A stretch of 64,000 nucleotides of DNA, from positions 124,001-188,000 of the forward strand of contig NZ_APLF01000009.1 in assembly GCF_000355905.1 (NCBI RefSeq). Direction: 5' to 3'. Shown piece by piece: positions 29,397 to 37,266 of this stretch. The position numbers and the translations under genes are program-made. Under the pieces are notes generated by a model that did no database searches, had not been told where the DNA came from, and saw only the letters and a program-made list of their open reading frames with translations. Numbering within the stretch: position 1 is the stretch's first letter; each line of letters begins with the position of its first letter. This DNA comes from Psychroflexus gondwanensis ACAM 44 (lineage in GTDB: Bacteria > Bacteroidota > Bacteroidia > Flavobacteriales > Flavobacteriaceae).

Positions 29397-29684
29397 TTGT
29401 CACTTCGAGTGATTTTCGATAGAAAATTGTATCGAGAAGTGCTTTTAAGCTATGGGATTAATCGATGTCTCTATAACATTTACGTTCTCTTTCTTTTTTG
29501 CATCGCCCAAAAAAGAAACAAATCCCCAAAGCTTTGGGGACTAGGCTTACGAAATTCCTCCTAAAATTATCGCTCACCCTCTAAATTTTAGAAACTCACC
29601 CTCCTAAAGTCGGTCTCAGACAGTCTAAAATTTTACGAGGCTTTTGCCTCAATTTTTACGGCTGAATTTAGTAGGCCGTTTTCT
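29397..29684. repeat. Long dispersed repeat, copy A (type 1 middle)
   Basis: The copy starts with GTCACTTCGAGTGATTTTCG, then GATAGAAAATTGTATCGAGA, and ends with TAGGCCGTTTTCT. The middle contains CCCCAAAGCTTTGGGG, a perfect palindrome, and TCGGTCTCAGACAGTC. The same ends and the same kind of middle occur in copy B. Confidence 0.85.
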
Positions 29685-30008
29685 ATGTATCGAGAAGCTT
29701 GCCACCTCGAACCTACAATTGTCATCTCGAGGGAAACGAAGTGACGAGAGAACTCTGTCCACCACTCACTATTACACCATTATACTAACACACTATTACA
29801 CCATTATACTACTACACCACTATACCAACCCACCACTCACTATTACACCATTATACCACTACACCACTATACTAACCAACCACTCACTACTTACCACTCA
29901 CTACTACACCATTATACTATTACACCACTATACTAACCAACCACTCACCACTCACTACTACACCACTATACGATTACACCATTATACTAACCCACCACTC
30001 ACGACTCA

Positions 30009-30298
30009 CTTGTCACTTCGAGTGATTTTCGATAGAAAATTGTATCGAGAAGTTATTTGAAGTCACGATATTAGTCCAGGTCTCTATAACATTTACGTCC
30101 TTATTCATTTTTTCCATTGATGAAAAAACGAACCAATCCCCAAAGCTTTGGGGACTAGGCTTACGAACTTCAGTCTAAAATTTACGTTTGATGTCTAAAT
30201 TTTAGAAACTCTACCTCCTTAAGTCGGTCTCAGACAGTCTAAAATTTTACGACACCTTCACTTTAATTTTTACGCCCTCTTTTCGTAGGCCGTTTTCT
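30009..30298. repeat. Long dispersed repeat, copy B (type 1 middle)
   Basis: The same boundaries as copy A, with the CCCCAAAGCTTTGGGG palindrome and the CGGTCTCAGACAGTC segment. In its left part it carries CATTTTTTCCATTGATG, shared with copy D, where copy A has TTTTTTGCATCGCCC, shared with copies C and F. The copies are therefore chimeric with respect to one another. Confidence 0.85.
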
Positions 30299-30771
30299 AA
30301 CTATCAAGTGACCGTTTTCATAAAAATTTGAATTTTGAATTTTGAAATTTTAAATATGAAATGATCAGTCTTAATGTGGCTTCGATACAATTTTTCAAAA
30401 GAAAAACCACTCAGCCACCGGTCCACCAGTTAACCAGTCTACCAGTCAACTACTCACTACAGACAGACAACAGACAACTGAAAACTGAAAACAGAGAACT
30501 CACCTCTCACGACTCACTTCTCACCACTCACCATTCACCAAAAATCCACTAAACCACTATACTAACCAACCACTCACTATTACACCATTATACTACTACA
30601 CCACTATACTAATCCACCACTCACCACTCAACTCCAATCCCTCCCTTAGGCTTAATCGAGTTCTCGATACAATGGCTTTGGTCTATCGACACAAACCCAT
30701 CACTCGAACTGACAAGGTTCTCATTACAACTTTTTTACTTACCTTTAGCGTTAGTAATGTAAAAGAGTAGT

Positions 30772-31053
30772 ATGATTGTTTCTTTTCGCTCGAAAGAGAC
30801 CAAGCAAATTTGGAATGGTAATCGGGTAAAGAAAATACCGATTGAAATTCAAAGAATAGGTCGCAGAAAATTGAGAATGTTGAACAATTCACAAGATATA
30901 ACTGACTTAAGAATTCCTCCATCCAATCGACTTGAGAAACTAAGTGGAAATTTAAGCGGTTTTTACAGCATACGGATCAACAAGCAATGGAGAATAATTT
31001 TTAAGTGGGATAAGGGACTCGCAAGCGAGGTAGACATAAAAGATTATCACTAA
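30772..31053 (+). CDS. higB: HigB/RelE-type toxin
   Basis: A 93-aa toxin of the RelE superfamily, plasmid-maintenance killer type: MIVSFRSKETKQIWNG at the start, RRKLRMLNNSQDITDLR in the middle, and GFYSIRINKQWRIIFKW as the final catalytic strands with conserved Arg. HigB toxins cleave mRNA on the ribosome. The gene precedes its antitoxin by 11 bp, the reversed order typical of higBA. It appears intact and sits in a repeat-rich stretch. Confidence 0.9.
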   Translation: MIVSFRSKETKQIWNGNRVKKIPIEIQRIGRRKLRMLNNSQDITDLRIPPSNRLEKLSGNLSGFYSIRINKQWRIIFKWDKGLASEVDIKDYH

Positions 31054-31064
31054 AATCAAAGACA

Positions 31065-31370
31065 ATGGAAAAGTTAGAAAATGTACATCCAGGTGAAATT
31101 TTATTATACGAATTTTTGAAACCACTCGACATTTCTGCCTATCGACTCTCGAAAGATTTGAGCATACCGCAAACACGAATTTCTGAAATCGTAAAAGGCC
31201 GTCGAAGAATAACAGCGGATACCGCTCTGCGTTTGAGTAAATATTTTGGGAATTCTGCAAAATTTTGGCTCGGACTTCAAGATGACTTTGATATCGAAGA
31301 AGGAAAAGAGCAGAAAAAAAGTGAGCTTAATTCAATAAAGAAATACGTTGATAAAAATGTTGCCCTTTAA
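31065..31370 (+). CDS. higA: HigA-type antitoxin
   Basis: A 101-aa XRE-type helix-turn-helix antitoxin. HPGEILLYEFLKPLDISAYRLSKDL and RISEIVKGRRRITADTALRL are the family's hallmark segments, and the recognition helix lies around residues 40-55. It would neutralise HigB and repress the operon. Confidence 0.92.
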   Translation: MEKLENVHPGEILLYEFLKPLDISAYRLSKDLSIPQTRISEIVKGRRRITADTALRLSKYFGNSAKFWLGLQDDFDIEEGKEQKKSELNSIKKYVDKNVAL

Positions 31371-32178
31371 AAGTTAGGGGTGAATAGCGAGCATGTTAAA
31401 TTTTATTACTTATCAGTTTACAGTCTTCAGTCTACCAGTCTACCAGTTCATCCTTGTCATCTCGAGGGAAACGCAGTGACGAGAGATCTCTATCTACCAG
31501 TCTACAGTCACCGGACCACCGGTCTACTTGTCAACCAGTCTACCAGTTCACCAGTTTACCGCAAAGCGATAGCGCGACACGGAATCTTTTCAAGTGGTGC
31601 ACTAAGGTTGAATACGTTATGTCACTTCGAGCCTGCCTGCGTTCCTTGGAAGGCAGGTGATTTTCGATAGAAAATTGTATCGAGAGGTTCTTTAATGTTA
31701 GGAGATTAGTCGAGGTCTACATAATATTTATATTCTTTTTCTTTTTTGCATCGCCCAAAAAAGAAACAAAAAAGACTAGGCTTATTTTTATGTCTTTGAA
31801 AACTACAAAAGCGGTTCCTCCACGCAAAGCAAACCGTTTCACTAGCGCTTTGCTCCTTTATCCTTTCTTCACCACTTTTTTGTTTTCTAACTTCCATAAA
31901 AAATAGGCCGTTTTCTAACTATCAAGTGACCGTTTTCATAAAAATTTGAATTGTCAATTTTGAAATTTTAAATATGAAATCTAATCCACCACTCATCTCT
32001 AATAGCTCCCTTAGGCTTAATCGAGTTCTCGATACAATGGCTTTGGTCTATCGACACAAACCCATCACTCGAACTGACAGAAACAACTGACAACTCACCA
32101 CTCACCACTCACTTGTCACCACAGACAGACAACAGATAACAGACAACTCACGTCTCACGACTCACCACTCACCATTCA
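31371..32178. repeat. Repeat region between higBA and mazEF
   Basis: No gene is seen in 0.8 kb. It holds CAGTCTAC/CAGTTCAC-type 8-bp words (31420-31560), a second hairpin repeat (about 31562-31612), long repeat copy C, a segment (31909-31980) also found at 30291-30362, the 58-bp segment (near 32021-32078), and 7-mer words of the ACTCACC and ACAGACA kind up to the mazF stop. Confidence 0.82.
31618..31915. repeat. Long dispersed repeat, copy C (type 2 middle)
   Basis: It has the same left end as copies A and B, with CCTGCCTGCGTTCCTTGGAA and GGCAGG inserted after CACTTCGAG, and the same TAGGCCGTTTTCT right end. The middle is different: GAAAACTACAAAAGCGGTTC, then GCAAAGC ... GCTTTGC arms that can pair. 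This type 2 middle recurs in copies D and F. Confidence 0.85.
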
Positions 32179-32502
32179 CTAATCCACAAAAGTTTCTTTT
32201 AAAACCTCTTTACAATGGTCTATTTCAGATTGTTTAAGGGGGTCAAAAACGTTAAGGACTCTTTGTTTGTCGATGGTTCGGACTTGATCTATGACTATCA
32301 TTCCTTTTTTACCATTGGATTCAACAGGTACTCGAGTGGGATAAGCTTTTAGAGTTGTTGTCATGGGTGCTATAACAATGGTCCTTATAAATTTATTCAT
32401 TTCGTTTGGTGAAATAATGACACAAGGCCTTGTTTTTTTGATCTCGCTTCCCATTGTGGGATCTAAATTGACGAGGACAACTGAATATTGATTTAGTTCC
32501 AT
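32179..32502 (-). CDS. mazF: MazF/PemK-type toxin endoribonuclease
   Basis: A 107-aa MazF-like toxin that would cleave mRNA at short motifs. YSVVLVNLDPTMGSEIKKTRPCVIIS is the family N terminus with the catalytic-type Arg, and VIAPMTT and GMIVIDQVRTIDKQRV complete the SH3-like barrel. It starts 10 bp inside the antitoxin gene, so the two are co-translated. Confidence 0.92.
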   Translation of the reverse strand: MELNQYSVVLVNLDPTMGSEIKKTRPCVIISPNEMNKFIRTIVIAPMTTTLKAYPTRVPVESNGKKGMIVIDQVRTIDKQRVLNVFDPLKQSEIDHCKEVLKETFVD

Positions 32503-32738
32503 TCCTCAAAGGTATCTTCATCAAAAACATCATTGATAAGAAGCGTATCGTCATTATTTTTCGACATTTCTTTGAACTTTTTCTCCCAGTTTTTTCTAGG
32601 AGTATCCACAGGCCTAAGAATAATTTGACCTTTTTCTAAAATGAGCTCAACTTTATCTTTAATCTGGTATTTTTCCAATATAGTTTTACTCAACCTTAAT
32701 CCTTTAGAGTTTCCTATTTTTATAATTGATACTTCCAT
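32493..32738 (-). CDS. mazE: MazE-like AbrB-type antitoxin
   Basis: An 81-aa antitoxin with an AbrB/SpoVT swapped-hairpin domain (IIKIGNSKGLRLSKTILEKY, VELILEKGQIILRPV), which would bind DNA as a dimer. The acidic tail (NDDTLLINDVFDEDTFEEW) would occupy the MazF active site. A perfect 12-bp palindrome lies 10 bp upstream of its start. Confidence 0.9.
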   Translation of the reverse strand: MEVSIIKIGNSKGLRLSKTILEKYQIKDKVELILEKGQIILRPVDTPRKNWEKKFKEMSKNNDDTLLINDVFDEDTFEEWN

Positions 32739-32748
32739 ATGTTGTAAA

Positions 32749-32760
32749 TTGTATATACAA
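32749..32760 (-). promoter_or_regulatory. Candidate MazE operator
   Basis: TTGTATATACAA is a perfect palindrome located 10 bp upstream of the mazE ATG. An AbrB-type dimer would be expected to bind such a site and repress its own operon. Confidence 0.5.
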
Positions 32761-34054
32761 AGTTATTACTTTTATTGTTGTTTTGTTCTATTATTATGAA
32801 ATTTATAGCAGACTCAAGACTTATTGTAATATGGCTTCGATACAATTTTTCAAAAGAAAAATCACTCAGCCACCCCCTCTCCCTTGACATACCGACAGAG
32901 AAGCCCTTTTTCTTCGACGAGGAATCTCTCCCATTCCGTGCAAGCGATAGCGAGATACGGAATCTTTTCAAGTGGTGTACTAAGTTTTAATGCTTTATGT
33001 CACTTCGAGTGATTTTCGATAGAAAATTGTATCGAGAAGTTCTTTAATTTTAGGAGATTAGTCCATGTCTCTATAACATTTACGTCCTTATTCATTTTTT
33101 CCATTGATGAAAAAACGAACCAAAAAAATCTAGGCTTATTTTTATGTCTTTGAAAACTACAAAAGCGGTTCCCCCACGCAAAGCAAACCGTTTCACTAGC
33201 GCTTTGCTCCTTTATCCTTTCTTCACCACTTTTTTGTTTTCTAACCTCCATAAAAAGTAGGCCGTTTTCTTTACATCGAGAAACTTGTCACTTCAAGCTG
33301 TCACTTCGAGTGATTTTCGATAGAAAATTGTATCGAGAAGTAGTTTGAAGTTATGGGCTAAAAAGAGTTCTCGATACAATGGCTTTGGTCTATCGACACA
33401 AACCCATTACTCGAACTGACAGAAAGAACTCACGACTCACGTCTCACCACTCACTATTATTCCATTATACTACTACACCACTATACAAACCCACCACTCA
33501 CGACTCACCACTCACGACTCACGACTCACGTCTCACGACTCACTACTCACTATTTCACCATTATACTACTATACCACTACTCCTTTAAACTATTACACTA
33601 CTTAATAACGCATACAAAGTCATTATTATCAAACTTTAACACTTAGCTAAAGTGCCTAATAATCGTCTTTTTAGTCTTTTTGTTGCAGTCTTAAGTCCTA
33701 ATGTGGTACAAACATGTACAATAGTTGTATCATTTATACTATATTTGTCTTGACAGTCGATAGGGTGGAAGTTATCGGGTTTCACTAACAAATACTTAGC
33801 TCAACAATCAGCGATCTTACTAGCTCTCTCGATTTTTGAGCTTTTTTATGCTTAAAATTTAGGGTACGTGAAATTCGAGCTGATGCTTGTAGACAGCCAT
33901 GGGGTTGGTTTTTAAATTCGAGCTGAAGATTTGAGTTAGCCGAGAGGTCGAAATGAACCAGTCGAGAAGAGTAAATCACGATAAGGAAAAGTGAAGACTA
34001 TTACTCATGAAGTTAAATTTTTCATTTGAATAAGAAGAGCTCTAACTAGACTGC
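32761..34054. repeat. Repeat region between mazEF and the HU gene
   Basis: No gene is seen in about 1.3 kb. It contains a CTTCGATACAATTTTTC element (32836), a third hairpin repeat (about 32935-32985), long repeat copy D, a partial left end (33297-33345, copy E), the 58-bp segment (33367-33424) and ACTCACG heptamers (33424-33600). From 33600 to 34054 there is unique AT-rich sequence. It includes a partial copy (33796-33826) of the segment at the 3' end of the HU gene (TCAGCGATCTTACTAGCTC). Confidence 0.8.
32998..33270. repeat. Long dispersed repeat, copy D (type 2 middle)
   Basis: The left end reads GTCACTTCGAGTGATTTTCG; the middle has GAAAACTACAAAAGCGGTTC and the GCAAAGC/GCTTTGC arms; the right end is AGTAGGCCGTTTTCT. 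It lacks the CCTGCC insertion of copies C and F. Confidence 0.85.
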
Positions 34055-34095
34055 ATAAAAAAGCCCTCTGGCGGGTGGAATTTACCAGAGGGCTT
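34055..34095 (-). terminator. Terminator of the HU-like gene
   Basis: Read on the minus strand, AAGCCCTCTGG (34095-34085) pairs with CCAGAGGGCTT (34071-34061) and is followed by a T run. It lies about 35 bp after the HU stop codon. Confidence 0.85.
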
Positions 34096-34128
34096 CACTA
34101 ACACTTGGTTAGCTCATCAGCGATCTTA

Positions 34129-34509
34129 CTAGCTCACTTTTTTGTAATTGACCGTCTGCAGTAAGTCCCTTAGGGCTTTTGCAGGTCTAAAGGAAATTTT
34201 AGCCTTCCTCACTAAGTTAGAAGTAACCTCTTCTTCGGTATCTACCGCGTCTGAACTTACTCCTATCTGGAAGTTGCCGATGTTGCCTAACTCGATGATT
34301 CTCCCTTCTCTAAGCTCATCCATCATGTTGTGTAATAAAGCCTCAAGGACAGCATAGCAGTCGGGCTTACGCACGGTGGACTGATTGGAGATTAGGTAGG
34401 CCAAACGGTCTAGATCAGTTTTACCAGCGCCAACGGCTTGGACATAAAACTTCTTTGGAGCTTCCACATCCCGTGGATTGACTCTCTGCAATGATTTTAA
34501 TTGAATCAT
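34129..34509 (-). CDS. HU-like DNA-binding protein (HU-HIG type)
   Basis: A 126-aa member of the Bacteroidota branch of the HU/IHF family. The HU core is recognisable (LAYLISNQSTVRKPDCYAVL, LREGRIIELGNIGNFQI, KISFRPAKALRDLL), with an N-terminal extension and a long charged strand (SSDAVDTEEEVTS). Such proteins bend and compact DNA; several paralogues per genome are usual. It is an isolated gene in a repeat-rich stretch with its own terminator. Confidence 0.9.
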   Translation of the reverse strand: MIQLKSLQRVNPRDVEAPKKFYVQAVGAGKTDLDRLAYLISNQSTVRKPDCYAVLEALLHNMMDELREGRIIELGNIGNFQIGVSSDAVDTEEEVTSNLVRKAKISFRPAKALRDLLQTVNYKKVS

Positions 34510-34827
34510 AACTTTTGAATTTATGGAACCTTAAGTTCCTGATTTATAATAAGGTAAAGATAATGCTCCCTACAAATGTTTATTTGAAAATGGTACAAAA
34601 GTTATCCACAAAGTTATCCACATTGGATCTGCCTCCTATGGTTACAAGGATTTGCGACTTTGACAAGAAAGAATTTATGAGTCTTAAATCGTTATTTGTT
34701 AAGCAAGATAATTTTGAGCTGTTGAAATCATGATGATTTGATAGGGTAATGACTGTATTAAACTAATGTAGATGCTAAAAGACTCCTAAAACCTCTAGGC
34801 AGCATAAAAAAGCTTTATGAAGTGATA

Positions 34828-35120
34828 CCTCGAGCCTGCCTGCGTTCCTTGGAAGGCAGGTGATTTTCGATAGAAAATCGTATCGAGAAGTGCTTTTAAG
34901 CTATGGGATTAATCGATGTCTCTATAACATTTATGTTCTCTTTCTTTTTTGCATCGCCCAAAAAAGAAACAAAAAAGACTAGGCTTATTTTTATGTCTTT
35001 GAAAACTACAAAAGCGGTTCCCCCACGCAAAGCAAACCGTTTCACTAGTGCTTTGCTCCTTTATCCTTTCTTCACCACTTTTTTGTTTTCTAACCTCCAT
35101 AAAAAGTAGGCCGTTTTCTT
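34828..35120. repeat. Long dispersed repeat, copy F (type 2 middle)
   Basis: It has the CCTGCCTGCG insertion shared with copy C, then a stretch (GCTTTTAAGCTATGGGATTA) shared with copy A, the type 2 middle, and the TAGGCCGTTTTCT right end. Copy F therefore mixes parts of C-like and A-like copies. Confidence 0.85.
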
Positions 35121-35668
35121 TCTATTGAGAGGTGGTCTAATGTTAGGTGCTCAATCGAGTTCTCGATACAATCGCTTTGGTCTATCGACACAAACCCATC
35201 ACTCGAACTGACAGAAACTACTTACTAGTCGACAGTCCACAGTTATCAGTCACCAGTTCACTAGTCTACCAGTATACCAGTATACCAGTTCACCACTCAC
35301 CATTCACCATTATACCACTACACCACTATACTAACCAACCACTCACCACTCACTATTCTACAACTCACAACTCACCATTCACCACTCACAACTCACCACT
35401 CACAACTACACCATTATACAACTACACCACTATACTAACCCACCATTCACCATTCACCACTCACGACTCACCACTCACCACTATACTAACCCACCACTCA
35501 CCACTCACCACAGACAGACAACTGTCAACAGACAACAGAGAACCCCACCACTCACCACTCACCACAGACAACAGACAACTGACAACTGACAACAGACAAC
35601 TGAAAACACACAACTGTCAACTGAAAACAGAAAACTGAGAACTCACCACTCAATACCAACAAAAATTG

Positions 35669-35676
35669 TAAATTTG
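35669..35676 (+). promoter_or_regulatory. Possible -7 element of the glycan locus
   Basis: TAAATTTG matches TAnnTTTG right after the low-complexity tract and about 100 bp before the permease start. No -33 box is visible. Confidence 0.3.
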
Positions 35677-35774
35677 GCCCAGAATTATAAATTTAAATCT
35701 CATCTCTACCAGGCAAGCTTAGCGTATAAGTTTGGATGGTTTGCAATGAGAGACTACAGTTAACGAAACGCTTT

Positions 35775-36650
35775 ATGAACAGCACCAAAACTTCCTCTCA
35801 AGATTCTGATTGGTTATACGAGATTAAAGCAGAGAAGAAACTTCTAGATTTTAATTTTAAGGAAATTTGGAGGTACCGAGATCTACTGGTTTTATTTGTG
35901 AAACGGGATATAGTAACCGTGTATAAGCAAACTATACTCGGCCCGCTTTGGTTTTTAATTCAGCCGCTATTTACTTCTGTTATTTTTACATTGGTGTTCA
36001 ATAATGTGGCTAATATCCAAACGGGTACTGTGCCAAGTTTTCTGTTCAACTTAGCGGGGATTACCGCTTGGACCTATTTTAGAGAATGTCTTACGGGTAC
36101 TTCGGGCACCTTTACAAAAAACGCGGGTATCTTCGGCAAGGTGTATTTTCCTAGGGTCATTATGCCGATGTCGGTGACTATCTCCAACCTACTTAAGCTG
36201 GGTATACAACTTAGTATATTTGCGGGGTTTTACATTTACTTCGTGGCATCTGGTAAAGACATCAGCCCCAATGCCAATTTGGTGCTGTTCCCCGCTTATG
36301 TCTTTATAATGGGAATGACGGGTTTGGGTTTGGGCATGATCTTATCCTCTTTGACCACCAAATACAGAGATTTTACGGTGTTGATCACCTTCGGTGTACA
36401 ATTACTGATGTATATCTCGGCTGTTCCTTTTCCTATGTCTGAGATCTTGGAAAAGAAACCAGAATACTTTTGGGTGTTTAAGTACAACCCTATCGCCCAG
36501 ATCATAGAAGGCTTCCGGTATATGACTTTAGACACAGGACTTTTTACGTGGTGGGGCTTTTTCTATGCCTTAGGTTTTTCCTTAGTGGTGTTTTTTATGG
36601 GCTTAGCTATTTTTAACAGGACGGAGAAGAGTTTTATAGATACGGTGTAG
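35775..36650 (+). CDS. Polysaccharide ABC exporter, permease (Wzm-like)
   Basis: A 291-aa ABC-2 permease of the O-antigen/teichoic-acid exporter class. The DLLVLFVKRDIVTVYKQTILGPLW segment before the first membrane helix and the YRDFTVLI coupling region are typical of Wzm. About six membrane segments follow. The matching ATPase gene is downstream at 37267, but a four-helix-bundle gene and two heptamer arrays lie between them. The ATG at 35775 is chosen over an upstream start at 35736 because homologues begin close to the KAEKKLLDFNFKEIWRYRDL segment. Confidence 0.92.
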   Translation: MNSTKTSSQDSDWLYEIKAEKKLLDFNFKEIWRYRDLLVLFVKRDIVTVYKQTILGPLWFLIQPLFTSVIFTLVFNNVANIQTGTVPSFLFNLAGITAWTYFRECLTGTSGTFTKNAGIFGKVYFPRVIMPMSVTISNLLKLGIQLSIFAGFYIYFVASGKDISPNANLVLFPAYVFIMGMTGLGLGMILSSLTTKYRDFTVLITFGVQLLMYISAVPFPMSEILEKKPEYFWVFKYNPIAQIIEGFRYMTLDTGLFTWWGFFYALGFSLVVFFMGLAIFNRTEKSFIDTV

Positions 36651-36687
36651 CGCCAGAGGCGCGGTTAACAGTTAACAGTTGATAGTT

Positions 36688-36785
36688 AACCGACAACCAA
36701 CAACTGATAACCGACAACTGATAACCAACAACCGATAACTGACAACTGACAACCGACAACCAACAACTGATAACCGATAACCGAA
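36688..36785. repeat. Degenerate heptamer array 1
   Basis: Fourteen consecutive 7-bp units, all fitting AAC[CT][GA]A[CT] (last unit AACCGAA), with no slippage. Unit types seen are AACCGAC, AACCAAC, AACTGAT, AACCGAT and AACTGAC; AACTA types are absent. The array ends 2 bp before the ATG of the four-helix-bundle gene. It is preceded by partly palindromic GTTAACAGTTAACAG sequence. Confidence 0.95.
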
Positions 36786-36787
36786 TA

Positions 36788-37156
36788 ATGAAATCTCATA
36801 AAGATTTAGACATATATAATCTAGCATTCGAGTATGCTGTTGAGGTTCATAAACTGACCTTGAAGCTACCTAAGTATGAGTTATATGAACAAGGGAGCCA
36901 GGTAAGACGTTCATCAAAAAGCATTAAAGACAATATTATAGAAGGTTATGGGCGTAAGGCTTATAAGAATGATTTTATAAAATTCTTGATCTACGCTTAC
37001 GCTTCTTTGTTGGAGTGTAAATCACAATTGGAAATGATAAGTCAACTTTACCCTGATCTAGAGGTGGAATCAATGATTGTGAAATATGATGAATTAGGTG
37101 CAAAAATTTATAAATTTACCAACTATGTTGAATCTAATTGGAAAACCAACAGATAA
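36788..37156 (+). CDS. Four-helix-bundle protein (23S-IVP/Avd-like)
   Basis: A 122-aa all-helical protein of the family once called S23 or 23S rRNA intervening-sequence protein. MKSHKDLDIYNLAFEYAVEV, the RRSSKSIKDNIIEGYGRK turn and the long helix with YASLLECKSQLEMI are diagnostic. A relative, Avd, binds nucleic acid and assists diversity-generating retroelements, but no reverse transcriptase is seen here. It sits between wzm and wzt, with heptamer arrays touching both ends. The last codons (ACC AAC AGA TAA) already belong to the downstream array. Confidence 0.9.
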   Translation: MKSHKDLDIYNLAFEYAVEVHKLTLKLPKYELYEQGSQVRRSSKSIKDNIIEGYGRKAYKNDFIKFLIYAYASLLECKSQLEMISQLYPDLEVESMIVKYDELGAKIYKFTNYVESNWKTNR

Positions 37157-37266
37157 CCAACAACTGACAACTGATAACCAACAACCGATAACCAACAACC
37201 GACAACCGATAACCGACAACTGACAACCAACAACTGACAACTGACAACCGATAACCGACAACCGAA
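37155..37266. repeat. Degenerate heptamer array 2
   Basis: Sixteen consecutive units of AAC[CT][GA]A[CT], beginning inside the stop codon of the four-helix-bundle gene and ending with AACCGAA directly against the ATG of the wzt-like gene. Unit order differs from array 1, so the two are not simple copies. Confidence 0.95.

Larger units (their letters stand above)
29269..30771. repeat. Repeat region without genes between trpA and higBA
   Basis: No credible gene is seen in 1.5 kb. In order it holds: a hairpin repeat TTCCGTG...CACGGAA (29291-29316) followed by a constant tail ending GTGCACTAAG (other copies near 31580 and 32935); long repeat copy A; a low-complexity tract of ACTCACC/AYTAYACY words (29758-30004); long repeat copy B; a segment (30291-30362) repeated at 31909-31980; more 7-8-bp words (30405-30640); and a copy of a 58-bp segment (30659-30716) that recurs near 32021, 33367 and 35155. 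Confidence 0.85.
34510..35774. repeat. Repeat region before the glycan locus
   Basis: No convincing gene is seen in 1.26 kb. 34510-34827 is unique sequence with one short frame I do not trust. Long repeat copy F follows, then the 58-bp segment (35155-35212). A long tract of degenerate 7-8-bp words (about 35220-35655) changes from CAGTCTAC to ACTCACC/CTATACTA and then to ACAACTG/ACAGACA types along its length. A -7 element lies at 35669. Confidence 0.82.

Noticed and set aside
29644-30060. Plus-strand frame of 138 aa rich in HHYTN and TTHYYT
   Set aside because: It is a translation of the ACTCACC/AYTAYACY word tract.
34515-34733. Frame of 72 aa beginning MNLWNLKFLIYNK
   Set aside because: It has no recognisable family, no promoter and overlaps the probable promoter of the HU gene on the other strand.
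31706-35100. Three similar minus-strand frames starting MEVRKQKSGEERIKEQ (31706-31897, 33000-33251, 34909-35100)
   Set aside because: They lie wholly within long repeat copies C, D and F. Their C termini differ because the repeat's left parts differ, and composition is not protein-like. I treat them as by-products of the repeat, though a mobile-element ORF cannot be fully excluded.
35147-35638. Plus-strand frame of 163 aa rich in HHSPLTT
   Set aside because: It is a translation of the low-complexity word tract, with no start context or domain.
36788-37156. A diversity-generating retroelement, suggested by the Avd-like gene
   Set aside because: No reverse transcriptase, template repeat or variable C-type lectin gene is seen in the window. 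The family has many members unrelated to such systems.
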